Assembly: GCA_019022495.1 (NCBI GenBank)
Contig: JAFEKR010000014.1
Location: 1-64,000 of the forward strand
From: Epichloe hybrida
Taxonomy: Eukaryota > Ascomycota > Sordariomycetes > Hypocreales > Clavicipitaceae
Length of the DNA stretch: 64,000 bases
Direction of reading: 5' to 3'
In this document: piece by piece, positions 1 to 11,400 of the stretch
Numbering within the stretch: position 1 is the stretch's first letter
How the letters are laid out: each line of letters opens with the position of its first letter
The notes under the pieces: generated by a model
Seen by the model: only the letters and a program-made list of their open reading frames with translations
The model's database searches: none
Told to the model about the DNA's origin: nothing
Program-made: the position numbers and the translations under genes

Positions 1-559
1 AGTAGTTTCGCGTCTAGTAATACTATATATATAGGTGAATAAGCTAGTAAATAAAAACGTAACTAAGGAAGATAAATTTATAGGGTTACTAGACTAACTT
101 AATAAATATAAAGAAAGGGGCGTTTTTATTTAATAATAAGGAAAACTTAAGCGTGATTATAGAAGGCAAAAAGGATATTAAAGCAAAGGAATTTAGTAAG
201 TAAAGGAAGAAAAAGAATAATTTAGAAAAAAGGGATAAGAACATAGAGCAAAAAGGAATAAGTAGTTACGGAATTAAGAATTCATTATTTAACATAATAA
301 TTCTAATTAATATTATCTAAGGAGTATAGCAGTCACGCATTTAGCAATAAACATAATAAATTTGCTTTCCTTTATTTTTACTTCTATTACTAGGAGGAAA
401 TTATTTTACTTTATTACAGATGCTAAATTAGACTAGGATTTAGCTAGTTATAACTAGGATAGTTATCTTTTAAGGCGCGCCTAGCACTTATTATGTAGCG
501 AAACTGCTTAGCTACTAATAAGAAGGATAAGAATAAGTTTGGCATTATAGGTAGAGAAT
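1..559. other. AT-rich RIP-degraded DNA, unassigned
   Basis: Strongly AT-biased sequence with stop codons in all frames. It lies beyond the last recognisable reverse-transcriptase segment of the neighbouring reverse-strand Copia relic. It may be the remainder of that element, but I could not recognise RNase H motifs. No gene is supported. Confidence 0.5.
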
Positions 560-3500
560 GAACTTAGCATGACTTACGAACCTACGAATCCGTTAGCCTC
601 TCTGACGGATTCGACCTAACAACGTGCAAAGCCAGCACGTAACAGCCTATGTGAGTGATTACTAGCTTTTCCCTTATTGCTATAACCTTAGATTGCGCCT
701 ATGTGAGGATCACTAGGTTCTTCTCATCGCCATAACCTTGGATCATAAGCCTTAACTTCTCGTACGGATCCGTTGTCTTACCCTTTACCTTATTAATAAT
801 ATAGGAATTAAAAATACGAACTCCACTATGCTCTCTTTTATTATACTTAATAAACTTAAACACACCTTATTTAATTAAAGAATTAATCTTAGCTTTAGTG
901 GATAGCTTAAAGGGTTTGCTAGGGGTCTTAATAATTCCTTCCTTATGTAATTGGATTATAAGCTTAAGGTTAGAGCTTTCCTTAGCTAATAGAAAGACGT
1001 TAGTCTTATCTTTTATTTAATTTACATAATTAACATTAGATATAATAACAGGGGGGTTCTTCTAAGGTCTTCTAGGTCCTTACCTTAGGGGATTAGTAGG
1101 AGGGGTGGCTATAGGCTATAGGGAGGCGTCTTAGTTATTTACGCTCTTAGGAGGTCTCTCTTTATTAGGATCTTTATAAAAAGGCCTAATAGATATTAAT
1201 CTAAAGGCCTTAGGGCCTTAAGGGAGCTTAAGAGTGTAGGTCTTACTCTTTATAGCTAATAGCTTATAAGGGCTTGCCTATCCTTTACCTTTATGCTATA
1301 TGCGTATAAGTAATCCTAGTGGGAGGTTAATGGTTACAGAGGTGTTAGGACTATTCCTTATAGCAAGGGTATTACTAACTTTCCGCTAGGCATAAATACG
1401 CTTAACTTCCTTTATTACTAGTTAGATTACAAGGGCTTGCTACGTAATATCTAGTAATAAAGGCAATTCCTTAACTATATAAGAATACGCGCTAAAAATA
1501 AGGATTATTAGTATAAGACTATTTAATCCTATAGTGTTATTCATAGCTTTAACTACTATTTATAATGCTACGGGCTCTAGTGTTATTAGGCATTCCTATT
1601 GGATAATATTATAGGCTCTTTAGAGCGGCCTATAATATTACTTAACCTTACTAATGCTATAGTAAGCCTTAATGGGGATGTCTTTAATCTTAATTACTAT
1701 TAATGATGTAAGCTGCTTAAATTCCTTACCTCTAAAGGTTATTCTAGTATCTATAATAATTAAATCCGGGGGGCCTAGATAGACGTTAATCTAGTAAAGA
1801 TAGAGTGCTTCTTATATAGTCTTTATAAAGATATCTTTAATAAATCTAGCTATATTAAAGGATATAGCTATATTAATAACTTATAGAATAGGGCGGTTAC
1901 TATTAAGATATATAATGTCTATAATGATTTCGTAATTATAGGTATATTTATCCTAAAGAGTAAATTTAAACTAATATAAGCTATCCGCGTGTAATTAGCA
2001 CTGCTAGCAAACCTTAGTTAGTTTCTTGATAGCTTTAAACTTAACCTTATACCCTAATTTATATAGTAAATTATAAAGATATTAAACTAAAGGGTGTCTA
2101 AAGCGTTAATATAATTAGTAAAGCTTAATCTCTATAAGATAACTCTAAGTAACACTTTCTTCTTTATTAAGAAGCATCTATGTATGCCCCTATTTATATA
2201 TAATAGGAACCTTAATATTCCCTTACTATAAAACGTTCTCTAATGTGTGGAAATTAATCTTTAGGCAGGTTATATTATTAAGGTATAAGAGAAAGGGAGT
2301 GTTCGTAGGGATTACCTAAAAGAGGATAATTCTAAACGGAGTTAGCACTTTAATTAATCTAAGTGCCTTAATTAGTTCTCTAGGGCTAAATTTAATCTTT
2401 ATCTTCCTAGTATCTAACTTATTAAGCGTGATAGTTAGTATTACACTTTATAAAGCTAAGAATTAAGGGTGGCCTACTAATAAACATCCCGTAGCACCTA
2501 TATTAGCTATAATGCCTTTAAAGGTTCTAGATAAATATTATCCTTTAAGTGTAAATACGCTTAGTGCCTTATCTAGTTTCTAAAGATTAAATAGATCCTT
2601 CTTAACTAGAGTATAAGTTATTGCTTTACTAGCGAGAATCTTAGTGGTCATATAGCTGTTATAGGTGGTCCTATATGTGAAGAAGCTTATAGGCACTTAG
2701 CTATTGCTATTTTCTTTACTAAAACTAAGTTCTGTTAGATATTAGTTAATATTATTATCCTTAGCTAATTAGGATTATTATTACCTTTATACTATATTAG
2801 GAATATATTATATAAAGAAGCTATTAAGTCTATGCGAGAGTGATTCTTGAAATTATTAGAATGCTTTCTTCTAGTTCTTATCTAAGTGTTTAGTTAACTA
2901 ATAACCTTCTTTACTATATATATAACACTTTTTTAAGCGTTAAGGCTTACTCTTTAATAAAGATTAACTATACTAGGCTTCCTTACCTTTTCTATTATAC
3001 TTATAGTTAGTCTAAAAGTATTCCTTAGTGCTAGCTTCTATAAGGAACTACTACTAATTAATTAAAGCTTTAGATTTACTAATTAATATCCTTATCTATT
3101 TATAAAAGCATTAGAGGTTAATAGGAGGATTAATAATATAGGCCCTATATTCTAGGATTCCTTTATAGGTATTTAGAATCTAACTATAGAGGTCTAATTC
3201 TAACTAGGATCCATAAGGATTTGCCCTTTAGAGATTTAAAAGCTTTATTATAAGGTCTTTAAAGCACTTAATCTTTAATTTACTAGGGTTCTCTTAGATA
3301 ATTATAAGTAGTTATAATCTTCCTTATAATAGATAGTTCTTTTAATATATATTATCTATCTTAAACTTCTACCTAATCCTATAGATAAGAGTTAGGAGAT
3401 CTTAGGGGTCTCCTTAGCCTAAAAGGTTCTCTAAGAAGTACTATAGAGGTCTTTCCTTTTAGTATAAACTTAAAACCATAGCCTAACTATTCTTATATAA

Positions 3501-4600
3501 TTCCTAGTATCTTATACTTCCTTTAATAGGTTAAGAGCTTAATATTAAGAATATTATACTCCCTAGCACTATACTTAATACTCTTATTACTATAGAATTT
3601 ATTAAGATTAAGTAGTTACTTTAATAAGGGTTAGCCTATCTCCTAAGGGGGAATAGGGATAATTAAATCTTATAAAAGAGGTGCTATAGTTCTAGACTAT
3701 AAAGGGGGATTATAATATCTTACTATAGGAGGGGAAGTAAGGGGGGTCTAGGGTTATAGTTAAGGGCTTATAATAGGGGGATTACCTTTACTATTATACC
3801 TTTGCCTTATACTTAGTATACTTAGGGATTAGTATAATAGAATCTAGGAATAGAATAGGAGTAATTGTGGTAGTTAAGGGGATTAGGGATAATATAAAGT
3901 AATTAGTTACTTTAGTTAATCTCTAAAAGAAGGGATACTAATAGGAAGGAGGTCTTTATAGAAGTCTTTCTTTACTATTTACCTCTTAAAGGGGGAATAC
4001 TTCCTAGTAACTTCCTATATTTCTTCTTCTTTCTAGTTATAGAATCTATTATAGTTAATAATATCTTTAAGTAAGACTATTATCTTATAGTAACTCTATA
4101 GGTCTATATAGATACTACTAAAGAAAAGAAAGTCTTAAAGACTCTTTATAGCTTTAGGATTTACTACTTAGAATATTTCTTATTTCTATTCTCTAAAGTT
4201 ATTAATAAAGATAGTAAATAGGGTTTATAGGTATAGGTTCTTATATTTATAGGTTACTTTCTTAATAAGAATCTAGGCTATAAGTTCTTTAGGGGTAGTA
4301 TTTACTTTAAGATTAAATAATTTCTTATTCTCTAGTGCTTATTACATAATATATTAGTGTAAATTAGGGGATATATAGCTAAGGAGGTAAGATATAACTT
4401 ATAGATTAGCTTCTCTTCTAGTATCCTTAGGGGGGAAGGTATGTTTATAATTAGAGGGAATGTCTTAGGCTCTAGATCCCTCTAGTTAATCTTAATATTT
4501 TACTATAATATTAGTAGTAAATAAGGGGGTAAGGGAAATAGAGAATTAATAGAAGTCTAAAGGATTATAAGTAAAGCTATTATCTTTACCCCTTAGTAGG
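560..4600 (-). mobile_element. Ty1/Copia retrotransposon relic A, RIP-mutated
   Basis: Reading the minus strand from right to left gives the gag-pol order of a fungal Copia element broken by many TAG/TAA codons. A zinc-knuckle-like block (CYIYSKEGY then LTKH, with the fourth-position Cys changed) lies near 2,870-2,950. A protease-like stretch (FKGIIANIGATG) lies near 2,500. The integrase C-terminal/linker region is near 1,200-1,900. The start of the reverse transcriptase (VKGKTTDPYEK, then IQGYGDE) is near 600-840. These blocks match the two complete Copia elements at 15.7 and 37.1 kb, so the family assignment is firm. LTRs were not found and the 5' and 3' limits are approximate. Gag would occupy about 3,000-4,600. 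The element cannot encode a working protein. Confidence 0.75.
600..760 (-). repeat. Short tandem duplication in the RT region of Copia relic A
   Basis: Two adjacent segments of roughly 50 bp, each with CCTATGTGAG...CATAACCTTAGAT-like sequence, lie inside the reverse-transcriptase coding region. The copies differ mostly by transitions. The local composition is less AT-rich than the surroundings. It looks like a duplication inside a dead element. Confidence 0.5.
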
Positions 4601-4620
4601 TTTAATTAAAGAATTAAGAA

Positions 4621-4760
4621 TAGGTTAAGTTAGTTACTAACTAGGCCTTAATTATTTAATAAACACACTTCTAAGGGTTTATTTACATAATAGACGCGCT
4701 AATTAAATAAATAAAGATAGGTTAGGTTAGTTACTAACTAGGCCTTAATTAAGTTAATAA
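4621..4760. repeat. Direct repeat, about 35 bp, two copies
   Basis: The string GTTAGTTACTAACTAGGCCT with flanking bases occurs at about 4,631 and again at about 4,722. It contains the palindrome TTAGTTACTAACTA. It lies between Copia relic A and the miniature LTR element and no coding signal is seen. Confidence 0.5.
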
Positions 4761-4890
4761 GCTTAGATTTAGTATAGAGCTAGTTATAGTTACTTAAGGT
4801 AAAAGGAGAGCTAGAATATACTTCTTCCTTAGTATATTTAGTATCTTAAAGCAGCACTTTCTCTTTTATAAGGTAAGTTTTTAATACTAA

Positions 4891-5191
4891 TGTTAAAATA
4901 TATAAGGCTTTGTAATCCTAGGTTTAGTTGGATCGGTCCACTCTTTTGATTTCATTAGGTTATGAGCCCGGTGGCGCAGTGGTTGTGGCTTACTGTAGCG
5001 TATTAGCCCGCCTACCACAGTGGAGCACTGCTCTGCGAGGCAAGGTTATGGGTTTGAACCCTGCCGAAAAAATAACTAAAGAAATTTAATTACTAGTATA
5101 AGCCTAACCTCTAATAGGGCACCTAGATATACAATTCTAGGGGGAGTGTTAAAATATATAAGGCTTTGTAATCCTAGGTTTAACTGGATCG
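4891..5191 (+). mobile_element. Miniature LTR (TRIM/SMART-like) or tRNA-derived element
   Basis: A direct repeat beginning TGTTAAAATATATAAGGC occurs at 4,891 and 5,147. About 45 bp are shared, and the right copy is cut off at 5,191. If the left copy ends at TTTCA (4,954) the LTR is about 64 bp. It is followed within 3 bp by GGTTATGAGCCC (4,958-4,969), the complement of the anticodon-loop segment of initiator tRNA-Met, a classic Copia-type primer site. A purine run (AGGGGGAG) sits just before the right repeat. The interior also has an A-box-like TGGCGCAGTGG (4,972) and a B-box-like GGTTTGAACCC (5,051), so a tRNA-derived SINE is the alternative reading. It has no coding capacity. Confidence 0.6.
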
Positions 5192-5259
5192 TGTGAGAAC
5201 AGAGGGATAGCTAGGCAAGAGGTATAGGGGCGTTCGTATATTGACTAAAGCTTGCTAGG
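5192..5259 (+). repeat. 68-bp inverted repeat, left arm
   Basis: Starts TGTGAGAACA and ends GCTTGCTAGG. It is the inverse of 7,699-7,766 with a few transition differences. The TG...CA-like end suggests a solo LTR end or a terminal inverted repeat. It truncates the right LTR of the miniature element to its left. Confidence 0.8.
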
Positions 5260-7698
5260 TCTAAGTGTGTTATACGTGCAAGTCACTAACTTATAGCTAG
5301 TACCTCTAATAGTGAATATAGTGTTTTCTTTACTAATAGTAAGGGGTAATAGTCTTATTCTATAATGTTATTAAGCATGTAATAGTCTACGTAAAACCTC
5401 TAGCTACCCCTAGGCTTTTTTATAAGTAGCACTAGGGCTACTACTAATAAGAAGCTTACTTAAATCCACCCCTTATTTATTAAGTCTATTACTTACTTCT
5501 AGATCTTAAGCAGATATTCTTAGGGTATATTATACAAAGGTACCTATAGTAGGTTAGGCTTGCTACTATTTGTATTACGCTTTAGTTAAATATAGTAGTC
5601 TAACTTCCCTTAATATAGGGGTAAGGCACTTGCCTTACTTTCTAGAAATAAGTCTTAAAAATCCTATAATACCTTTAGTAAGGAAGCAAGAAGCTCCCCC
5701 TCTATAGGTTCTAGGGTTACATTAATCTATAAGATTAATATGATTTCCTATAAGCTTATAGCGTATAGCTAGATGTTCTCCTTTTACCTACGCGTATATT
5801 ATACTAAACCTATAAAGGTTAAGCTAAGAATTAAAACTATAGGATAGTTAACTCTCCTATCTACTGTAGCCTATATATATAACCTATTCACGGAGCTAAC
5901 GTAAACTTACTACTACGCTATATTTAGCTTAATTTTATTCTGTTTTATTTATAGTGTCCCTAGGATTAGTTACCTTATTAATCCTAGGATTACATATACT
6001 ATAATTAGTATCTCCTATCCGTCTAAATCTAGTTAAAACCAAACTATATATAATATATATAATTATTTCTCCTAACTCTCCTTTCCCCCTTATTTTATAC
6101 TAATAGTAGTGTAAACTAATCTCTTAGTTAGAAAAGGGAGGCATTCTAATTAAAGCTTTTAGACTAGGCATTTACTTATAGTAGCATAGTAGTTATAACC
6201 TATATTAACCTAAGTATTTGTAAAGGTAGTCTTATTAATTAATATAGGAACTAAGAAGGGGCTTAAATCTATATTACTTTAGATCTCCTTATAGTCCCTA
6301 CTAGTAATAATTATATACTATAAAGCCCCTATATACCTCTTCTCTATATCCCCTATTAAATAACTTAATAATAAAGTTACTCTTTTGCTAACTAGTCTAT
6401 AGATTTATTATCTAAGTTAATAGTAAGTGTCTCCTTAGTGTTATAAGTATTTATAAAAGACTTTATCTAAGGATAGATAGTAAGATGTAGTAAGCATGCT
6501 ATAGTAAAATGCTTAGAGAAGCTGTATTATAAGCATTAACCCTTATTATAGCGCGTGTTAAGCATGTCCTAGGTAACTTACTTAGCTTATTTACTACCCT
6601 TCTTATTACCTAACTTATAGTAACCTATAGACTTTCTAGAATTTTATTAGGTCCCTAATATACCTATAGAGTAGATATCTATTATTAGTATATCCTTATC
6701 CTATATCTTAGCCTTATTATACCTAGGCACTGTATTACCCTATTTCTATATATAGTGTTTTTCCTCTAGTTAGTAGGACTTAATATCTAGCGTAATACTT
6801 TAATAGTAGGCTATTACTACTATATAGTTAGCCTAGGGAGTATCTTACCTAATACTATAGTCCCTTATTTACTTATTAAGCACTGTACATAACTTAGATA
6901 ACTTTACTAAGTCTGCTTACCTAAGCCCCCTAGCTAAAGCTAACTTCTATTTAAAGTAAATATAAAAGTTACTAAACCTTTTATTCTATTATTATATTAA
7001 CTAGTTAAGTTCTATAATAGCTATTTCCTATTAGTAAGGGTTATTAAATATCTTCCCTAGGTAATTAAGAAGCTAAGATAAATAAAAGTTCTTAAGGTAA
7101 CCCTTCTTAAAGAAAGGTATAACTTATGCTTAGACCTTAGCTAATAAGTTCTAGTAAATAAAACACTACTAATCCTAATTACTACTAATAAACTCCCTAT
7201 CCACTAGTAGTTTATAAGTTATAAGGCCCTTCTAGGCTATAAATAAAACCCTATTACTATTAAAGGGGGGACTTATTAGTAAGGGTTTTTATTTAATCTA
7301 GGTTAGTATAGGTGCTACATTTTACATATAAGCTAAGTACTAGATTTACTTTGCTTACTATTCTACCTATTATTATAAGCATATTAACTTATTATTACTT
7401 ATTATATCTAGTAGTAATAGTATATCTATAAGCTAGGTTATTTCTATAGTAAAGAATAATATATATTAGGAACTAGCCTTATAGCTACTATATATAAGCG
7501 TTTAGAATAAGAATATTATTCTTATAAAAGAAAAGGAGAACTTTACTAGTATTACATAGTATCTAGATATATATCCCCTTGTGTGCGGTCCGTGCGTGGT
7601 CTACGCAAAGCCCTAACCCCTTTGCCTAGAGTGCGCATACTTTCCGGAGCCTTTCCGGAGCCGGACTTGACCTAAGCTCACAGCTCGAGTCCATAACA
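5260..7698 (-). mobile_element. Ty3/Gypsy retrotransposon fragment, RIP-mutated
   Basis: On the minus strand a CCHC zinc knuckle with exact C-X2-C-X4-H-X4-C spacing is visible near 6,486-6,527, with its second Cys mutated from TGC to TAC. A Gypsy reverse-transcriptase start lies near 5,390-5,700: LPLY, then YNIP, INKGWI, VALVLLIKKPRGS and FYVDY blocks. The order, gag on the right and RT on the left, shows reverse orientation. The RT is cut short at about 5,380, and RNase H, integrase and a 3' LTR are missing. Many TAG/TAA codons and TGC-to-TAC type changes indicate RIP. Confidence 0.75.
7580..7698 (-). repeat. 5' LTR region of the Gypsy element (little mutated)
   Basis: A GC-richer patch ending CGAGTCCATAACA at 7,698, so on the minus strand the LTR starts TGTTATGGACTCGAG. 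It is followed by CCTAG, where the right inverted-repeat arm begins. The last 45-50 bp recur at 27,880-27,929 inside gene island 1. The inner LTR boundary is uncertain. Confidence 0.55.
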
Positions 7699-7766
7699 CC
7701 TAGCAAGCTTTAGTTAATATACAAATGCCCCTATACCTCTTGCCTAGCTATCCCTTTGTTCTCACA
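7699..7766 (-). repeat. 68-bp inverted repeat, right arm
   Basis: Reverse complement of 5,192-5,259, ending TGTTCTCACA at 7,766. The two arms enclose the Gypsy fragment head to head, so they are not a normal pair of direct LTRs. Confidence 0.8.
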
Positions 7767-8320
7767 GTGTGCCGCTAATTCACGGTTAGATCAGATATTA
7801 TCCTAATCATTAACTAATGCAAGATAATGCCCTAGGCTATCTATCAAATTCAATATCTATTAAACTTTAAGATCAAGGAATTCCTATAATTCCTTAGCTA
7901 CCTTATTCGCCTGATTTAAACCTAATAGAAAATATGTAAAATTGGATAAAGGATTAGATTTAATAACATTATCTATAAGAGGTAACCTCGTATAATTGTC
8001 TTCAAATTATAATAATAGAAGCTTAGAACGCGGTCCCCTTAGATTATCTTGTTAAGCTAGTTAAGAGCATGCCTAACCGTTGTGAGGCTGTTATCGCCGC
8101 TGCTAGCCGTCACACATTATATTAGATTCTATTAATATCATCAGCATCAATATCATCAAATCCGTCAATTTACAAGCTTCAATGCAGCCACAAGACCTTC
8201 AAATCATCGAATTCAACGGATTTAACAAGGCCTCGGACCCCCCGAAAGGTCATGTGGCTCGGTCACGATACATTCCCCCCCCCCCCTGACAAGACCTGTG
8301 GGTCTGACTCCAATAACCCC
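7767..8320 (+). mobile_element. Tc1/mariner transposon, 3' part only
   Basis: The transposase C-terminus is readable on the plus strand. YSPDLNLIEN at about 7,900-7,933 is the DLNPIEN signature holding the third catalytic Asp, and SMPNRCEAVIAA lies further down. The preceding Trp codon is TAG. A 3' terminal repeat, ending in CCAATAACCCC at 8,320, abuts a TA dinucleotide (8,321-8,322), as expected for Tc1/mariner target sites. The 5' half with the first catalytic residues is missing, cut at the inverted repeat at 7,766. A C-homopolymer of about 14 lies near 8,273-8,286. Confidence 0.8.
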
Positions 8321-8322
8321 TA

Positions 8323-8487
8323 CAGCACTGTAAAATGCACATAAGCGGACGCGCTAGCCATTTTTATTAGCTAAGATACATAGAAATTTATAGAACTTTA
8401 TCTAAATTACATAAACACTATAACCCCCCTTATTTATAATATATCTTTTTAACTAAGGCTACGTAAATACTTACAAGATCCTTATGG
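8323..8487 (-). mobile_element. Fragment of a PIF/Harbinger-like element, 3' end
   Basis: This segment is the reverse complement, with transitions, of about 46,020-46,185, the right subterminal region of the complete Harbinger-like element. The shared part includes GCTAGCGCGTCCGCTTATG. Its own terminal repeat is missing because the mariner terminal repeat and TA start where it should continue, so the mariner element inserted into a Harbinger copy. Confidence 0.75.
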
Positions 8488-11400
8488 CTGCCTGAATTTA
8501 TCGGCATCATAGGCGCAGGGAAAGCGTCGGTATCCGCCCGGGCTAATTATTATCTAGTTCCGTTTTCACTAATAACATTAATGTTAAGTGCGTAAAAGGG
8601 CTTTTTTAGTTAATCTACTATAATATAAATTTATACATAACTATCCCTCTCTAGGGGCATATGCTTTTCCCTTTACTAAGATATTACTTAGCAAATATCT
8701 AAGGAGAAGTAACGTCTTAGCAGATAATACCTTTTCTCTCCTTTCCTCCTCCTAAAATAATAGCTCTACCAAGACATTACTTAGTAAATATCTAAGGAGA
8801 AGTAATATCTTAGTAGATAATAACACTATTTCTCTTCTCCTTCTAAAATAATAGCTTTGCTAAGACATTACTTAGCAGATATCTAAGGAGAAGTAACGTC
8901 TTAGTAGATAATAATACCTTTCCCCCTCTTATAATCTTAAATTAATTTATATTAAATTAATATAAATAGGAGATTTAATAACTAGGACTAGGCTATAAGA
9001 TTCTTTTATTTAAGGAGCAGGAGGGGTCTAAGCTAGGTTAATATATAGAGGTGGCTTAACCACCTTATTATTATTAATAATAAAGCTAATAAAGCTCTTA
9101 TTATCTAAACTTATTAAAATTTCTATATCTAATAAGATATATTAGCTTTATCTAGCTATTACATAGCGTGAATTATTTCCACCTCTTATCGCCACGTATT
9201 AAGAGCCCTTAGGCTAGTATCTAGGTTAGTCTAGGAAGTAAGAGTGCTAAGATTAAAGGGAGTATTAAATATAATACCCTTAAGTATCTTTACTCTTAAG
9301 ATAGCAATATACATAAGGCCTATTATAAACTCCTTTATAGAGATATTAGCCACTACCTTATTAAGAGTAATGCCCTATAACTTATATATAGTAATACTAT
9401 ATATAATTATAAATAGGAATTAACACTAGCCATATAGGTTACTACTCTTAATAAACTTATAGTACGCTTAGAAAATAGGAATAATAGTAGCCTTATTAGG
9501 CTTTATAAAGTAAGGCAGTCCTACGTACTTATCTATTTATATAAATATAATATTAGGAGCCTATTAGTAAGAATTAGTAATATCTTAATCCTAGTAAATA
9601 TCTTCTATAATCCCTATAGCGCTGTTAATAAGGCCTATAGGCATCTAGATATTCTCTATTAGTATAACCCTTACTCTAATATAAACTAGTAAAGTGTAGT
9701 AAAGGTTTCCTGCTATTTAAGAATTAGCATTATACCTAAATTCACTAATATATATTATATAGACCTAAATAATTAGTAATATAAGCCTTTCTATATAGTC
9801 ATAGTTATATTCTTGGACCTACTATCTCGTGTAGTAGATACGGACTATATTTATAAAGGAATTAACCTCTAGAGGTAAGAGCTATAATTAAATTCGGGAA
9901 TAAAGAAGCTTCTAATAGTTAATAGATAGCTAAGCTAAGCGAAGGCCCTAGAGAGCTTCACGGAACGGTGCCTATATATCGCCTTGTTAGTGGATAACTT
10001 ACTAAAGCACAACAGTCTTATTAAAGGCCTGATAGGCATTACGCCTAGCTAGATCTATGTTATTTATAAGTCTATTATTACTATAAAGAGGCTTCTTAAA
10101 GACTAGTAGAAGCTAGTAGAAGTTACTAAAGAGAATTACGCTATAGCTACTAAAGTAGTCCTCTAAATTAGAAAAGATCTAATAAAGTTGTTAGTTAATA
10201 GAGTAAAGTGTCTTTAGCCTAATTATAGACTTCTTATTAATAATAATGTATTTAACCCTTTATAGGGTGCCCTATAAATCAGAAAGCTTATTAGTTAAAA
10301 GCTTAGGTAGGGTTATAATCTGCCTTAAGACTAGAAGATATAGTAGCGAATATAATATTATTCTGTTAATGCTATTAGTAGTAATTCTAGTAAGGGTAGC
10401 TTGTATAATACATCCCAGGGCGTGGTGTTCTAGTGCTATAGAAATAGCGTGAATAATAAATGATTTCCCTATGCCTCCCTAGCTATTAACCTAGAGAAGA
10501 AGTAATTTAGGTGTTTGCTTATTTAGATTAAGAGTATCCTTAAGGTAGCAAACATATATATTAAAGATAAGGCATTACTCTAGATTAAGACTAGTAATGT
10601 TCTAGTTACTTATAGGATCCTAAGAAGTAATAGTAGTAGTAAAAGACTCCTTAAGGCTATTCTAATACTCTCTCTTCTATATAAGAAGATTAGGATAGGT
10701 TCTAATATAATTTCGCTAATTATAGGCTAAATTATAATTACAGTTCCTAAGTAATTTAACCTTATTAGTGTTAAGCTTAATATATAAAATCTAGCAAGCT
10801 ATTTCTTACTAAGCCTCTAGCTAGACCTTGTTCTCCTGCTAAGGGTCTTCCTTAAACTTATCTTCTATTATAGGAGGTAGCTTACTATAGTAATTATAAT
10901 AGTAAGCGCTAGCGTGGACTCTTTAATAATATATAAATGCCTTATAAAATATAGCAAAACTCTTCTCCTCCACTATCTTTAGCTAGTTATAGTTAGTATA
11001 GGGATAGCTTAGTATAAGCTTTACTTTATAGAAGTTCTTAAAGCTTTTATTATTAGGATTAGCCTTATATTATAGGAAGTAATTCAGGACCTAGTTAGGC
11101 GCGTTAAGGAACTCTCACTAATGCTTAGGCTTCTTAGAGAAGTTAATCCAGGTTAGGAACTAAAAATAATAAAGATCCTATAGGCTTATAGGGCGATTTA
11201 GGTACTTCTAGTAAGAATTCGAAGTCTATTAAACCTAATCTTCACCCTTAGTAAGTAAATAATTCGCCTACTAATGCTTATTAAGTAGGCGGTAATTAAT
11301 ATTATAAATAACACGCAATCCTTCTTAAAGGTTAAGGTTAAGTAATAAGTAAAGGACCTCTTATATAGACTAGTCTCTTTTAGTAATAAGGTTATTTATA

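Noticed and set aside
4958..5061. An ordinary tRNA gene
   Set aside because: A- and B-box-like motifs exist but their spacing is far longer than in a tRNA and no cloverleaf acceptor stem is seen.
8273..8286. C-homopolymer as a regulatory signal
   Set aside because: It lies inside the mariner terminus and is more simply slippage in an element end.
10246..10452. 68-codon open frame in the Helitron block
   Set aside because: Antisense to the RIP-mutated Helitron helicase region, with no domain; a chance opening.
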